Assembly (NCBI GenBank): GCA_964640655.1
Contig: CAZXFT010000002.1
Coordinates: 135,389 to 199,388, forward strand
Direction: 5' to 3'
DNA length: 64,000 nucleotides
Source: BJGO01 sp964640655
GTDB taxonomy: Bacteria > Bacteroidota > Bacteroidia > Chitinophagales > UBA10324
How positions within the stretch are numbered: the stretch's first letter is position 1; each line of letters opens with the position of its first letter. The notes below the pieces were generated by a model. It was not told where the DNA came from. It ran no database searches and was given only the letters and a program-made list of their open reading frames with translations. Below, one piece after another: positions 1 to 8,786 of the stretch. The position numbers and the translations under genes were made by a program.

Positions 1-1
1 A

Positions 2-817
2 TCATCAGTGGTGTTGCGCTGGAGTAAAGTACCATGTTCATATGGCTATTGCATACGTCGCAGAGTAGTAAATTCTACAACATGGACTTGCTTTAATATG
101 AATCCAAACGACTCAGTACGCAAATTCTTTAATTTGATACCGGGTGCAGTTTATGAGTACCAGATGTTGTCTTATTGTAATCCCGCAAAAACTGACTCAT
201 CGGGTTTTACTGGGTCATATACTTTTACAACTAATAACCTGTGCTTTGCACCTCAAACACTTGAAGTTACTCAGGTGAGCAGCAATGGTGCTGTAGTACA
301 GTGGAATCAAATGCCAACAGCAAGCGGTTATCGTATGCGATACACTAAAACAGGAGGACCTGCTGAATGGGTGGAAATAATTATTCCTGAAGGTACTCAG
401 AATAATTACATCATCGAAGGATTAATATCCAACATGAAGTACAAGTATCAGGTACGTAACATCTGTGATATGACACAGACTGAAGTATCTAACTGGAGCG
501 CATCGAAATTCTTTACAACAACAGTTTCAGGAAACCGTTTTGAAGAAGAGTTTGATTCTGTAGCAGAGTTCAATATGGAATTGTATCCAAACCCGGCAAC
601 ACGATTTGTTTCAATAGACGCTGATGTGCCATCGAACACAGAATTAAATATTCATATTTATGATGTTACCGGACGACTGATGCAAACATTTATACGCACG
701 GTTCAGGATGGCAGGTACTATGAAGAAATAGACTTAACTACATTTATGAAAGGTATGTATGTGGTAAGCATCACATACGCTGATCAAACAATAACCAAGA
801 AATTTGTAAGGAGGTAA
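2..817 (+). CDS. T9SS-sorted protein with fibronectin III-like repeats (5' partial)
   Basis: The frame is open to the first base of the window, so the N-terminus with its signal peptide is missing. What remains holds two fibronectin type III-like repeats. The second runs from about CFAPQTLEV to SNWSASKFFTT and has the usual aromatic and Tyr positions. The last 80 or so residues form a type IX secretion C-terminal domain (LYPNPATRF, GRLMQTF, GMYVVSI, ending KKFVRR). This predicts a protein exported through the outer membrane by T9SS and left on the surface or released. The substrate or ligand is unknown. A bidirectional terminator follows, shared with convergent metH. Confidence 0.88.
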   Translation, partial: SSVVLRWSKVPCSYGYCIRRRVVNSTTWTCFNMNPNDSVRKFFNLIPGAVYEYQMLSYCNPAKTDSSGFTGSYTFTTNNLCFAPQTLEVTQVSSNGAVVQWNQMPTASGYRMRYTKTGGPAEWVEIIIPEGTQNNYIIEGLISNMKYKYQVRNICDMTQTEVSNWSASKFFTTTVSGNRFEEEFDSVAEFNMELYPNPATRFVSIDADVPSNTELNIHIYDVTGRLMQTFIRTVQDGRYYEEIDLTTFMKGMYVVSITYADQTITKKFVRR

Positions 818-849
818 ACACAATTGACACATCACAAACTAAGGGTAAA

Positions 850-880
850 AAAAAGAGCGGAGTTATGAACCGCTCTTTTT
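850..880. terminator. Bidirectional intrinsic terminator
   Basis: A perfect 11-bp stem AAAAAGAGCGG / CCGCTCTTTTT with a 9-nt loop and T-runs on both sides lies between two convergent genes. It can serve the T9SS gene on the plus strand and metH on the minus strand. Confidence 0.85.
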
Positions 881-885
881 TTGTT

Positions 886-3573
886 TTAAGGATGATACCC
901 CAAATTAGGAGCTAACCATTTCTCAACATAATCAAGCGATTTATTTTTTCGCTTGGCGTATTCCGTCACCTGATCGCGATTTATTTTACCCAAGCCAAAA
1001 TATTTTGACTGCGGATGAGAAAAATAAAATCCGCTTACTGATGATGCAGGATACATAGCCATACTTTCTGTTAATGAGATGCCTATATTCTCTTTTGCCC
1101 GAAGTAATTCAAATAAAATTTCTTTCTCTGTATGATCGGGGCAAGCAGGATAACCCGGTGCTGGACGAATTCCAATGTAATCCTCATCAATAAGTTGTTG
1201 CACTGTACAATGTTCATTTGAAGCATATCCCCAATGAACCTTTCGAACTTCTTCGTGCAATACTTCTGCAAAACCTTCTGCCAATCGATCGGCAACGGCT
1301 TTAACTAGAATAGAATTATAATCGTCGTGCTGCGATTCGTAATGTGCAACCAAATCTTCTATACCAATGCCTGCCGTAACAGCAAACATGCCTAAGTAAT
1401 CTTCCTTGCCGCTTTCCTGTGGTGCGATATAATCTGCCAGACAATAATATTCCTGACCTGTAGCTTTTGCAATTTGTTGTCGCAAGAAATGTATGCGCGA
1501 AAATTCTTTACCTGATTCATCATAAAGCATCACGTCGTCGTCGATTGAATTGGCTCTGTGAAATGCAATTACCCCACGAGCCTTTAATGATTTGTTGGCT
1601 ATGATTTCATCGAGCATATTGTTTGCATCATCAAACAACTTACTGGCTTCTATACCAACTTTCTCGTCTTTGAGTATTGCAGGATATTTTCCATACAACT
1701 CCCAGGTGTTGAAGAAAGGTGTCCAGTCTATCTTCGGACGAATCAAGTTAAAATCGTAGTCGTTAAAAACTTTAATACCTGTAAATGCAGGTTGAGTGTT
1801 TTTGAAATTTGTCCAGTCAATTTTAGTTTTTTGCCTGCGTGCATCGTTGATAGATACGAAGTTCTTTTCTTCTTTTCGTTTCAAATGATTTTCGCGTAGT
1901 GTATCGTACTCCAATCTGATTTGTTTTGCAAAGTCTTGTTGTGTTTCCTTGCTTAACAAATTGCCCGCAACCGGTACACTGCGCGATGCATCCAACACGT
2001 GTACGACAGGGTATGAATAATTAGGAGCAATCTTGACAGCAGCATGAACACGTGATGTTGTAGCACCGCCAATAAGCAATGGTGTTTTAAATTGTTGCCG
2101 CTCCATTTCGCGGGCTATATGAACCATCTCATCTAGTGATGGTGTAATCAAGCCACTTAAACCAATGATGTCGGCGTTAATCTCTTTAGCTGTTGCAAGA
2201 ATCTTTTCAGCAGGAACCATCACCCCCATATCGATAATCTCATAGTTATTACAAGCCAACACCACACCCACAATATTTTTGCCGATGTCATGAACATCAC
2301 CTTTAACAGTAGCCAATAATATTTTGCCGGCTTTCTGCTGCGCTGTTCCTTCAGACGGATTCATAAAAGGCAACAGATAGGCAACCGACTTTTTCATCAC
2401 ACGTGCACTCTTGACCACCTGTGGCAAAAACATCTTTCCACTTCCAAATAAATCACCAACCACATTCATGCCGTCCATCAGAGGACCTTCAATAACTTTT
2501 AATGCTGAACCGTATTTTTTACGAGCTTCTTCAGTATCGGCGTCAATGTACTCGACAATACCTTTTACCAGAGAATGCTTTAGGCGTTCTTCTACCGGGT
2601 TGTTGCGCCAAGCTTCATCCTTAACAGCCTGTTTGCCCTTTGATTTTATTTTTTCTGCAAACTCAACCAATCGCTCTGTAGAGTCAGGTCTGCGGTTTAA
2701 CAAAACATCCTCAACACGTTCCATCAAGTCTTCTGGTATTTCATCATACACGGCAATCATTCCTGCGTTGACAATTCCCATGTCTAATCCGGCTTTGATG
2801 GCATGATATAAAAAGGCAGAATGCATGGCTTCACGTACCAGATCATTGCCACGAAACGAAAAGGAGATGTTGCTGATACCACCACTCACTTTAGCCAACG
2901 GTAAATTTTCTTTGATCCACTTTGTGGCATTGATAAAGTCTACTGCATAGTTATTGTGTTCTTCAATTCCTGTAGCAACAGTCAATATATTGGGGTCGAA
3001 GATGATGTCTTGTGGTGCAAATTTTACTTTCTTGGTGAGTATGTCGTAAGAGCGTTTGCATATTTGAATTCTTCTTTCATAAGAATCTGCCTGTCCTTGC
3101 TCATCAAAAGCCATTACTACAACAGCAGCACCATAACGTTTTATTTTTTTCGCGTACTCAATAAATTTATCTTCCCCTTCCTTCAAAGAAATGGAATTTA
3201 CAATTCCTTTACCCTGTAAGCACTTTAAGCCGGCTTCAATAATTTCCCATTTAGAAGAATCAATCATCACAGGTACTCGTGATATGTCAGGCTCGGAAGC
3301 AATCAGGTTTAAAAATTTGACCATAGCTTCTTTACCATCTAGCATACCTTCATCCATATTAACATCTATCACCTGCGCGCCGTTTTCGACCTGTTGTTTG
3401 GCTACCGAAACGGCATCTTCAAAACGATTTTCCAATATCATTTTGGCAAATGCACGCGAGCCGGTAACATTGGTGCGCTCACCAATATTTACAAAGTTGG
3501 TCTCGGGAGTAACAGTCAACGGCTCTAATCCACTAAGTCGCAAATAAGGCTTAATAATTTTTCTTTCGCTCAT
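886..3573 (-). CDS. metH: Methionine synthase, C-terminal subunit (pterin, B12 and activation domains)
   Basis: This is the C-terminal part of cobalamin-dependent methionine synthase, which transfers the methyl group of 5-methyltetrahydrofolate via cobalamin to homocysteine. In order it has the pterin-binding domain (NFVNIGERTNVTGS near residue 27), the B12 cap and binding domain with DVHDIGKN (cobalamin-ligand His428), and the reactivation domain with the SAM-binding RPAPGYPACP motif. At 895 residues it lacks only the homocysteine/zinc domain, which is encoded immediately upstream in another reading frame. The five-base gap between the two genes suggests translational coupling. Expression should follow the SAM riboswitch ahead of the upstream gene. 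Confidence 0.96.
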   Translation of the reverse strand: MSERKIIKPYLRLSGLEPLTVTPETNFVNIGERTNVTGSRAFAKMILENRFEDAVSVAKQQVENGAQVIDVNMDEGMLDGKEAMVKFLNLIASEPDISRVPVMIDSSKWEIIEAGLKCLQGKGIVNSISLKEGEDKFIEYAKKIKRYGAAVVVMAFDEQGQADSYERRIQICKRSYDILTKKVKFAPQDIIFDPNILTVATGIEEHNNYAVDFINATKWIKENLPLAKVSGGISNISFSFRGNDLVREAMHSAFLYHAIKAGLDMGIVNAGMIAVYDEIPEDLMERVEDVLLNRRPDSTERLVEFAEKIKSKGKQAVKDEAWRNNPVEERLKHSLVKGIVEYIDADTEEARKKYGSALKVIEGPLMDGMNVVGDLFGSGKMFLPQVVKSARVMKKSVAYLLPFMNPSEGTAQQKAGKILLATVKGDVHDIGKNIVGVVLACNNYEIIDMGVMVPAEKILATAKEINADIIGLSGLITPSLDEMVHIAREMERQQFKTPLLIGGATTSRVHAAVKIAPNYSYPVVHVLDASRSVPVAGNLLSKETQQDFAKQIRLEYDTLRENHLKRKEEKNFVSINDARRQKTKIDWTNFKNTQPAFTGIKVFNDYDFNLIRPKIDWTPFFNTWELYGKYPAILKDEKVGIEASKLFDDANNMLDEIIANKSLKARGVIAFHRANSIDDDVMLYDESGKEFSRIHFLRQQIAKATGQEYYCLADYIAPQESGKEDYLGMFAVTAGIGIEDLVAHYESQHDDYNSILVKAVADRLAEGFAEVLHEEVRKVHWGYASNEHCTVQQLIDEDYIGIRPAPGYPACPDHTEKEILFELLRAKENIGISLTESMAMYPASSVSGFYFSHPQSKYFGLGKINRDQVTEYAKRKNKSLDYVEKWLAPNLGYHP

Positions 3574-3578
3574 AGATT

Positions 3579-4595
3579 TTATGAAACAGATTCAAGTAAT
3601 GGCAATTTTCTTGGCTTAATGTTTTTAACAACTTCAGCAATTGCTTTGATATGTGCAGGCGTTGTGCCACAGCATCCACCTACGATGTTCAGCATTCCAC
3701 TTTGAGCAAATTCCCTGATGGTGTTAGCCATATATTCAGGGCTTTCATCATATTCACCCATTTCATTGGGTAAGCCTGCATTAGGATAGCAACTCACATG
3801 ACACAAGGCCTTGTCAGAAAGTTCTTCTAAATAAGGCCTCATCAACTCGGCTCCTAACGCACAGTTTAATCCTACACTTAAAAGATTAACATGCGAAATG
3901 GAATTGTAAAAAGCTTCTGTGGTTTGTCCACTAAGTGTTCGTCCGCTTTGATCGGTAATGGTTCCTGATACCATAACAGGAATTTCGAAATTGTTCTCTT
4001 CAAAATATTCCTGAATGGCATATAGTGCTGCTTTGGCATTGAGTGTATCAAAAACTGTTTCTACCAATAGTAAATCCGCTCCTCCATCTATCAACCCTTT
4101 GGTTTGTTCCTTGTAAGCCACAACCAATTCATCGAAAGTAATGCCGCGATAACCTGGGTCATTTACATTAGGGGAGATGGAAGCTGTTTTATTGGTAGGG
4201 CCTAATGCTCCTGCTACATAGCGAGGTTTGTGAGGTTCAAGAGCAGTGATATCATCCGCCGCTTTGCGGGCAATGCGAGCACCGGCAACATTAAGCTCAT
4301 AAGCCAGCGATGACATTTTGTAATCTTCCATAGCTATGCTTGTGCAACTAAAGGTATTGGTTTCAACAATATCAGCACCAGCAAGCAGGTACTCTTTATG
4401 TATAGCCTCTATAATTTGTGGTTGTGTGAGGTTAAGCAAATCATTATTACCTTTCAGGTCGCTTGGCCAGTCTTTAAAGCGCTCACCGCGAAAGTCTTCT
4501 TCGCTGAGTTTATAGCGTTGTATCATAGTGCCCATTGCGCCGTCAATAATCAAAATACGTTCTTGAAGCAGTTGTTTGATGTCAGGTTTCTGCAT
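3579..4595 (-). CDS. metH: Methionine synthase, N-terminal homocysteine-binding subunit
   Basis: This 338-residue protein corresponds to the first domain of MetH, the homocysteine S-methyltransferase barrel. The start IIDGAMGTMIQ is typical, and the zinc ligands are visible as Cys245 (GLNCALG) and Cys308-Cys309 (GGCCGTT). It must work with the downstream gene product to give a full methionine synthase. The two genes are in different frames and split at a domain boundary, so this is a genuine gene split rather than a single in-frame stop or sequencing error. A SAM-I riboswitch lies in its leader, 25 bases before the ATG. Confidence 0.95.
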   Translation of the reverse strand: MQKPDIKQLLQERILIIDGAMGTMIQRYKLSEEDFRGERFKDWPSDLKGNNDLLNLTQPQIIEAIHKEYLLAGADIVETNTFSCTSIAMEDYKMSSLAYELNVAGARIARKAADDITALEPHKPRYVAGALGPTNKTASISPNVNDPGYRGITFDELVVAYKEQTKGLIDGGADLLLVETVFDTLNAKAALYAIQEYFEENNFEIPVMVSGTITDQSGRTLSGQTTEAFYNSISHVNLLSVGLNCALGAELMRPYLEELSDKALCHVSCYPNAGLPNEMGEYDESPEYMANTIREFAQSGMLNIVGGCCGTTPAHIKAIAEVVKNIKPRKLPLLESVS

Positions 4596-4620
4596 AAATG
4601 AATTTGGTTAAAAAGTGAGG

Positions 4621-4768
4621 TTATGCAGAAAGACAAAAGTTTAAAAGCAGCCTGTGCTTTTGCTCATCTGTGCAATGCCGCTGTTTGCGGTATTACTAGG
4701 AATTAGCACCCATCGGGATGGGTTGCTAAGACATCGCAGGGCCTACTCCCTCCGTCTTTCTGGATAAG
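4621..4768 (-). promoter_or_regulatory. SAM-I (S-box) riboswitch upstream of metH
   Basis: Read on the minus strand, the element opens with CTTATCCAGAAAGACGGAGG and carries GGCCC and TTAGCAACC, the S-box core. The P1 helix is visible as a perfect 9-bp pairing between 4754-4762 (GTCTTTCTG on plus) and 4626-4634 (CAGAAAGAC). A P3 hairpin CCCAT-cccg-ATGGG follows the core. It should bind S-adenosylmethionine and lower metH expression when SAM is plentiful. No U-tailed terminator is visible in the 25 bases before the start codon, so control at translation is the likelier mode (inference). Confidence 0.92.
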
Positions 4769-4870
4769 CGACCGCAAATATAAGCCTTAATGTGAATTGT
4801 ATAGGTGATTTGAAGATGTTATGTGTTTTTTATTTCTAAATAATCACACGTCTAATTCATGCTGTAAGTG

Positions 4871-5464
4871 CTAATCAAATCTATTAAGTATAAAAGCCTC
4901 AATAACAGGCCCATAATTTTCGAGCTCCAATAGATTAATTCGCTTTGCTAAACTACCGGCAGATTCTTTTTCTTGTATAGTAATTGTTTTTTGAAAAAGA
5001 ATTACTCCTTTATCATACTCCGCATCTATAATGTGAATAGTTATACCACTTTCTTTTTCACCGGCATTTATAACAGCTTCGTGTACTCGTATGCCGTACA
5101 TGCCCTTGCCGCCATATTTAGGTAACAAAGCCGGATGAATATTGACGATGCGATTTTGATATTGATGAATGATTTCTTTTGGCACCAACCAAAAAAAGCC
5201 GGCTAAAAGTATATAGTCAATTTGTAGTTCATGCAATTGTTTTAAGACTGACCCATTCATCCACTCTTCTTTATTAAACACAACAACAGGCACATCAAAT
5301 TTTTTAGCACGTGCTATTACGCCTGCTTCCTGTTTGTTTACAAAAACAGCACATATTTTTATTTTTTCGTGGTATTTAAAGTATTGCATCAATGCTTCTG
5401 CATTGCTACCATTACCCGACGAAAAAATACTTAAGCGTATGAGCTTAGAGCCCGAACTCATCAA
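4871..5464 (-). CDS. purN: Phosphoribosylglycinamide formyltransferase (PurN)
   Basis: PurN transfers a formyl group from 10-formyltetrahydrofolate to GAR in the third step of purine synthesis. The 197-residue protein has the N-terminal FSSGNGSNAEAL phosphate-binding loop, the catalytic NIHPALLPKYGGKGMYG stretch (Asn and His) and the conserved Asp in HIIDAEYDKG. Its start lies inside the end of the upstream lipoprotein gene (20-base overlap), so the two are probably co-transcribed. The ATG is doubled (MM); either codon could be used. Confidence 0.95.
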   Translation of the reverse strand: MMSSGSKLIRLSIFSSGNGSNAEALMQYFKYHEKIKICAVFVNKQEAGVIARAKKFDVPVVVFNKEEWMNGSVLKQLHELQIDYILLAGFFWLVPKEIIHQYQNRIVNIHPALLPKYGGKGMYGIRVHEAVINAGEKESGITIHIIDAEYDKGVILFQKTITIQEKESAGSLAKRINLLELENYGPVIEAFILNRFD

Positions 5465-6941
5465 TAAATATTTTCTGAAACAAGGAACTCATATTGTTCA
5501 GTCCGTTCAACTTGTTCAATTCCAATGTGGTGAAAATAAAATTGGTGTTGCCGTTGCTGCCGTTCTTCTTTGCCATAATTATCGAATTGCCTGTCCAAGG
5601 ATTCAGGTTTCCTGTGCTTACTTGTTTGGCTAGAAGTTCGGCGCTATACAATGGCGTGGCGCCAAGAGTTAAGCTGAATGGTCTTACCACACTTACAATG
5701 GAGCTGCTGCTGAGACTCGGATAACCTGTTGTCAATGAAGTAATAGGACTGTTGTTATTTAATACCAACTGTGTATCAGCAGGTAAGATTGTTAAGTTTT
5801 GTGCAGGAGTGAAATTTAAGAAGTTAGACTGCTGATCAAAGGAAGATGAAACATATGTAGAGAAGAACAACTTTCCTCCATTATTAAAAAATTCGTTCAA
5901 AGTTTTTTGACCAAGTGATAATGAGGTGGAAGCATTATTACTGAACCAGACTATAGTTTTAAATAAATTGAAAATATGTGCCTGAGTAATATTGTCAGGG
6001 GCCAACTGCTGATACACGCCATTCAGGCTTGAAAACACCGTCAAAGTGTCGAACTGAGAAATGCCTGTGCCAATCAAATTCTGAGCATAGAAGTTGGTTT
6101 GTGTGCTTCCGTTGTTGCCATATCCATCAACGAGTAAAATATCGGATATCGGTTTCTTAATGTAGATAGGATAGGAGGAAACAAATTTTGACTTGGCCAG
6201 TGCCTTATCTATAACTCGTATATACAGGCGGTTGGTGTCGTTCAGTTTCATTCCGGTCATAGTGGCATCTAAGGGAATAACCGTGTTATTTTGATAAACG
6301 AAGCAGTCAGGATTTAAGGAACTGAGTGTAGTAGCTTCAAACATAGCCGCATTGGCATTGATGCCAAGAGTGAAGGGTATAAGTGAAGTATCGTTCCAGC
6401 AAAGTTCAAAGAAGTTCAGATTATCGCTGCCGTCGGGGTCATTAGCTTGCCAGAAGAATTTGACTACTGGAAAAGACTTTACAGGATTTTGAATACCGGA
6501 AACAAATACCACACTTGGTCGTGAGTTGCGCACCGGATAGGTGAGGCGTGCAGGAGTGGGGTCTTTAGCATTGCGATTATCAATTGCGCGAACAAAAAAG
6601 TTAAAATTGAAAGTGTCATTTCCGGCGGGTATAGGTAACAGAAAGGTGCTGTCCTGACGGGAAATGGAATTCCAGTTTGCTGTTGTGCCGGATATGCTGT
6701 CGAATGTGTATTCATAGCGCACAATATACCCGTCCGGGTCATCTCCCCACCAGTTGGCTGTAACCAGGGCACTCAAACGTTCATCACCAACTCGAATGAT
6801 GGTGTCGGCCACACAATAGGTTTGTGGTGTCTGATTGGGTTTATCGCTGCCATTGAAATCTTTTTTGCACGAAATATTTACACCAACAATCAGAATTGTG
6901 ATTATCAATAAAGAGAAATATTGTCTGTAATGCAGAGACAT
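5445..6941 (-). CDS. Putative lipoprotein with Ig-like region
   Basis: A 498-residue protein with a lipoprotein signal peptide (hydrophobic LLIITILIVGVNIS followed by Cys26) and a charged KKD after the cysteine, so it is probably anchored in a membrane of the cell envelope. Residues about 45-260 hold Asp-Pro-Asp-Gly-rich Ig-like or fibronectin-like repeats (DDPDGYIVRYEY, NDPDGSDNLNFFEL). The C-terminal half (ILLVDGYGNNG, then IVWFSNNAS and FFNNGGKLFFSTY) resembles a glutamine-amidotransferase-like alpha/beta fold, with no catalytic triad that I can identify. Function unknown. It is the first gene of a unit with purN. Confidence 0.8.
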   Translation of the reverse strand: MSLHYRQYFSLLIITILIVGVNISCKKDFNGSDKPNQTPQTYCVADTIIRVGDERLSALVTANWWGDDPDGYIVRYEYTFDSISGTTANWNSISRQDSTFLLPIPAGNDTFNFNFFVRAIDNRNAKDPTPARLTYPVRNSRPSVVFVSGIQNPVKSFPVVKFFWQANDPDGSDNLNFFELCWNDTSLIPFTLGINANAAMFEATTLSSLNPDCFVYQNNTVIPLDATMTGMKLNDTNRLYIRVIDKALAKSKFVSSYPIYIKKPISDILLVDGYGNNGSTQTNFYAQNLIGTGISQFDTLTVFSSLNGVYQQLAPDNITQAHIFNLFKTIVWFSNNASTSLSLGQKTLNEFFNNGGKLFFSTYVSSSFDQQSNFLNFTPAQNLTILPADTQLVLNNNSPITSLTTGYPSLSSSSIVSVVRPFSLTLGATPLYSAELLAKQVSTGNLNPWTGNSIIMAKKNGSNGNTNFIFTTLELNKLNGLNNMSSLFQKIFIDEFGL

Positions 6942-7208
6942 ATTTAGCCGACGAATTTAGCAGTAAATGGCAGCTATTTGCCACTCAAAACATTTTTTAT
7001 CAATTATTTCACCTCAAGTAATAAAAAATTGCATCCATAGGTATAACTTATTCATTTTTACCTCGTTGAAAGAAGTGGTGAATAGTAAATAAGTCAGCAT
7101 TATTAAATAGGTGCTTTCCTGTGTAGCCTAAATGCTATTATAGAATTGATTTTTTACTATTTTCGACCAACTTTTTTAATAAAAACATGTAAACACACAA
7201 CACACACA

Positions 7209-8696
7209 ATGACGAAGATATACCACTTCAAAAAAATCTTGGCAGCTTTTCTCTTCGCCTTTGGCTGCCTGACCACAGCATTCAACTCGACTCATGCTCA
7301 GGTGATTATTGATGATAAGCACGAGGTGGTCATGGAGCCCGCAGATACCGTAAATCAGGTTGAGAACTTTGTGGTAGAATACAACGACAGTATATATCCT
7401 GTTAAGGATGCATTGACATATTCGGGCAGATACCCTAATTCTTTTTTTGCAGAGATTATCAATGATCTCAATAAAGAAACACCTCTTGAGTTAACCTACA
7501 ATACTTATGTGCAGGGTTTCATAGATATGTATATATACCGCAAACGTGAACAGGTGTCACGTATGTTAGGTTTAGCTCAGATCTACTTCCCAATTTTTGA
7601 GGAAGTAATGCGAAATAACGATATGCCGGAAGACATAAAATATCTTGCAGTTATTGAATCGGCATTAAACCCGAATGCGGTGTCGCGTGCCGGTGCTGTA
7701 GGAATGTGGCAGTTTATGTACGGTACAGCTAAAATTTATGGCTTGAAAGTGAATAAAGACATTGACGAGCGCAAAGACATTTATAAGTCAACTATGGCGG
7801 CTGCGGCTTATCTGAAAAACTCCTACAATAAATATGGCAACTGGATGCTGGCACTTGCATCATACAACTGTGGTCCCGGTAATGTAGACAAGGCAATATA
7901 TCGTTCAGGGGGCAAGAAAGATTTTTGGGCAATTATGAATTATTTGCCTAAGGAAACACGTGGCTATGTGCCTGCTTTTATTGCAGCTATGTATGTAATG
8001 AACAATTACTATAATCATGAGTTGTATCCGGTATATCCTGATAATAAATTTTGTGAAATTGTATGTGTACCTGTAACTGAAAAAATTTGCTTTAATAAGA
8101 TAGCAGAGTATACGAACTATAGTATTGAGGATCTGAAATTTCTTAATCCGGGTTTAAATTCGAATGTGATACCTGTGTGGAGCGATGAACCATATGCATT
8201 AAAACTACCTGCCGAAATGCTGCCAATATATGATGCCATGCGAGATAGTATTATCTTGTCCAGTAAATATATTGTGCCTACATATCACTACAACTCTATG
8301 TACGGCAATGGTAAGGCAGGGGTTCACGTTGTTCGCAAGGGAGAAACTCTTGGATCAATTGCATCTAAATATCGTACATCTGTGACGAGTCTAAAGCGCT
8401 GGAATAATCTGCGAAGCAATACCATTATTGTTGGACAGAAAATAAAGGTTTATGGATCTAATGCAACGGCTTCAAGCACATCAAAAACTTCTTCAACAAC
8501 AAGTTCTTCAACTTCGAATTCTTCAGGGCCTCAATCATCTGGTGCTGTAGTTTATTACAAAGTAAAACCCGGAGATACTTTATATGGCATTGCACGTAAG
8601 TACAAAGGATTAACGGTTGATGAGATACGTGCGAGCAACAGTGCTTCTAAAACTAACAACCTCAAAGCAGGTACAGTACTGAAGCTGGTATTATAA
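7209..8696 (+). CDS. mltD: MltD-like lytic murein transglycosylase with LysM repeats
   Basis: A periplasmic enzyme that cleaves peptidoglycan glycan strands to 1,6-anhydromuropeptides. ATG 7209 is chosen because a clean signal peptide follows it (KKILAAFLFAFGCL to THAQ); an in-frame TTG at 7146 would bury that signal. The SLT domain shows the catalytic Glu in AVIESALNPNAVS, then AVGMWQF and the CGPGNV segment. Two LysM repeats at the C-terminus (HVVRKGETLGSIA and YKVKPGDTLYGIA), separated by a Ser/Thr linker, bind glycan. A strong terminator follows. Confidence 0.93.
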   Translation: MTKIYHFKKILAAFLFAFGCLTTAFNSTHAQVIIDDKHEVVMEPADTVNQVENFVVEYNDSIYPVKDALTYSGRYPNSFFAEIINDLNKETPLELTYNTYVQGFIDMYIYRKREQVSRMLGLAQIYFPIFEEVMRNNDMPEDIKYLAVIESALNPNAVSRAGAVGMWQFMYGTAKIYGLKVNKDIDERKDIYKSTMAAAAYLKNSYNKYGNWMLALASYNCGPGNVDKAIYRSGGKKDFWAIMNYLPKETRGYVPAFIAAMYVMNNYYNHELYPVYPDNKFCEIVCVPVTEKICFNKIAEYTNYSIEDLKFLNPGLNSNVIPVWSDEPYALKLPAEMLPIYDAMRDSIILSSKYIVPTYHYNSMYGNGKAGVHVVRKGETLGSIASKYRTSVTSLKRWNNLRSNTIIVGQKIKVYGSNATASSTSKTSSTTSSSTSNSSGPQSSGAVVYYKVKPGDTLYGIARKYKGLTVDEIRASNSASKTNNLKAGTVLKLVL

Positions 8697-8716
8697 TTTA
8701 TCATACACATCATTAT

Positions 8717-8742
8717 AACCCCGACACCTGTCGGGGTTTTTT
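8717..8742 (+). terminator. Intrinsic terminator after mltD
   Basis: A 10-bp perfect stem AACCCCGACA / TGTCGGGGTT with a two-base loop is followed by a run of T. It separates mltD from murF-alr. Confidence 0.85.
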
Positions 8743-8768
8743 ATTTAACGCAGTGTTTAAGTGTGCGG

Positions 8769-8776
8769 TACTTTTG
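8769..8776 (+). promoter_or_regulatory. Bacteroidota -7 promoter element (TACTTTTG) for murF-alr
   Basis: Matches TAnnTTTG exactly. It lies 10 bases before the chosen ATG at 8787, so the mRNA leader would be only a few bases long. The -33 element is poorly conserved. Confidence 0.6.
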
Positions 8777-8786
8777 TGCCCGCATT

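Noticed and set aside
886..4595. Frameshifted (broken) metH
   Set aside because: The break falls at a domain boundary, each part has its own start and stop, and all catalytic residues are kept; a natural split fits better.
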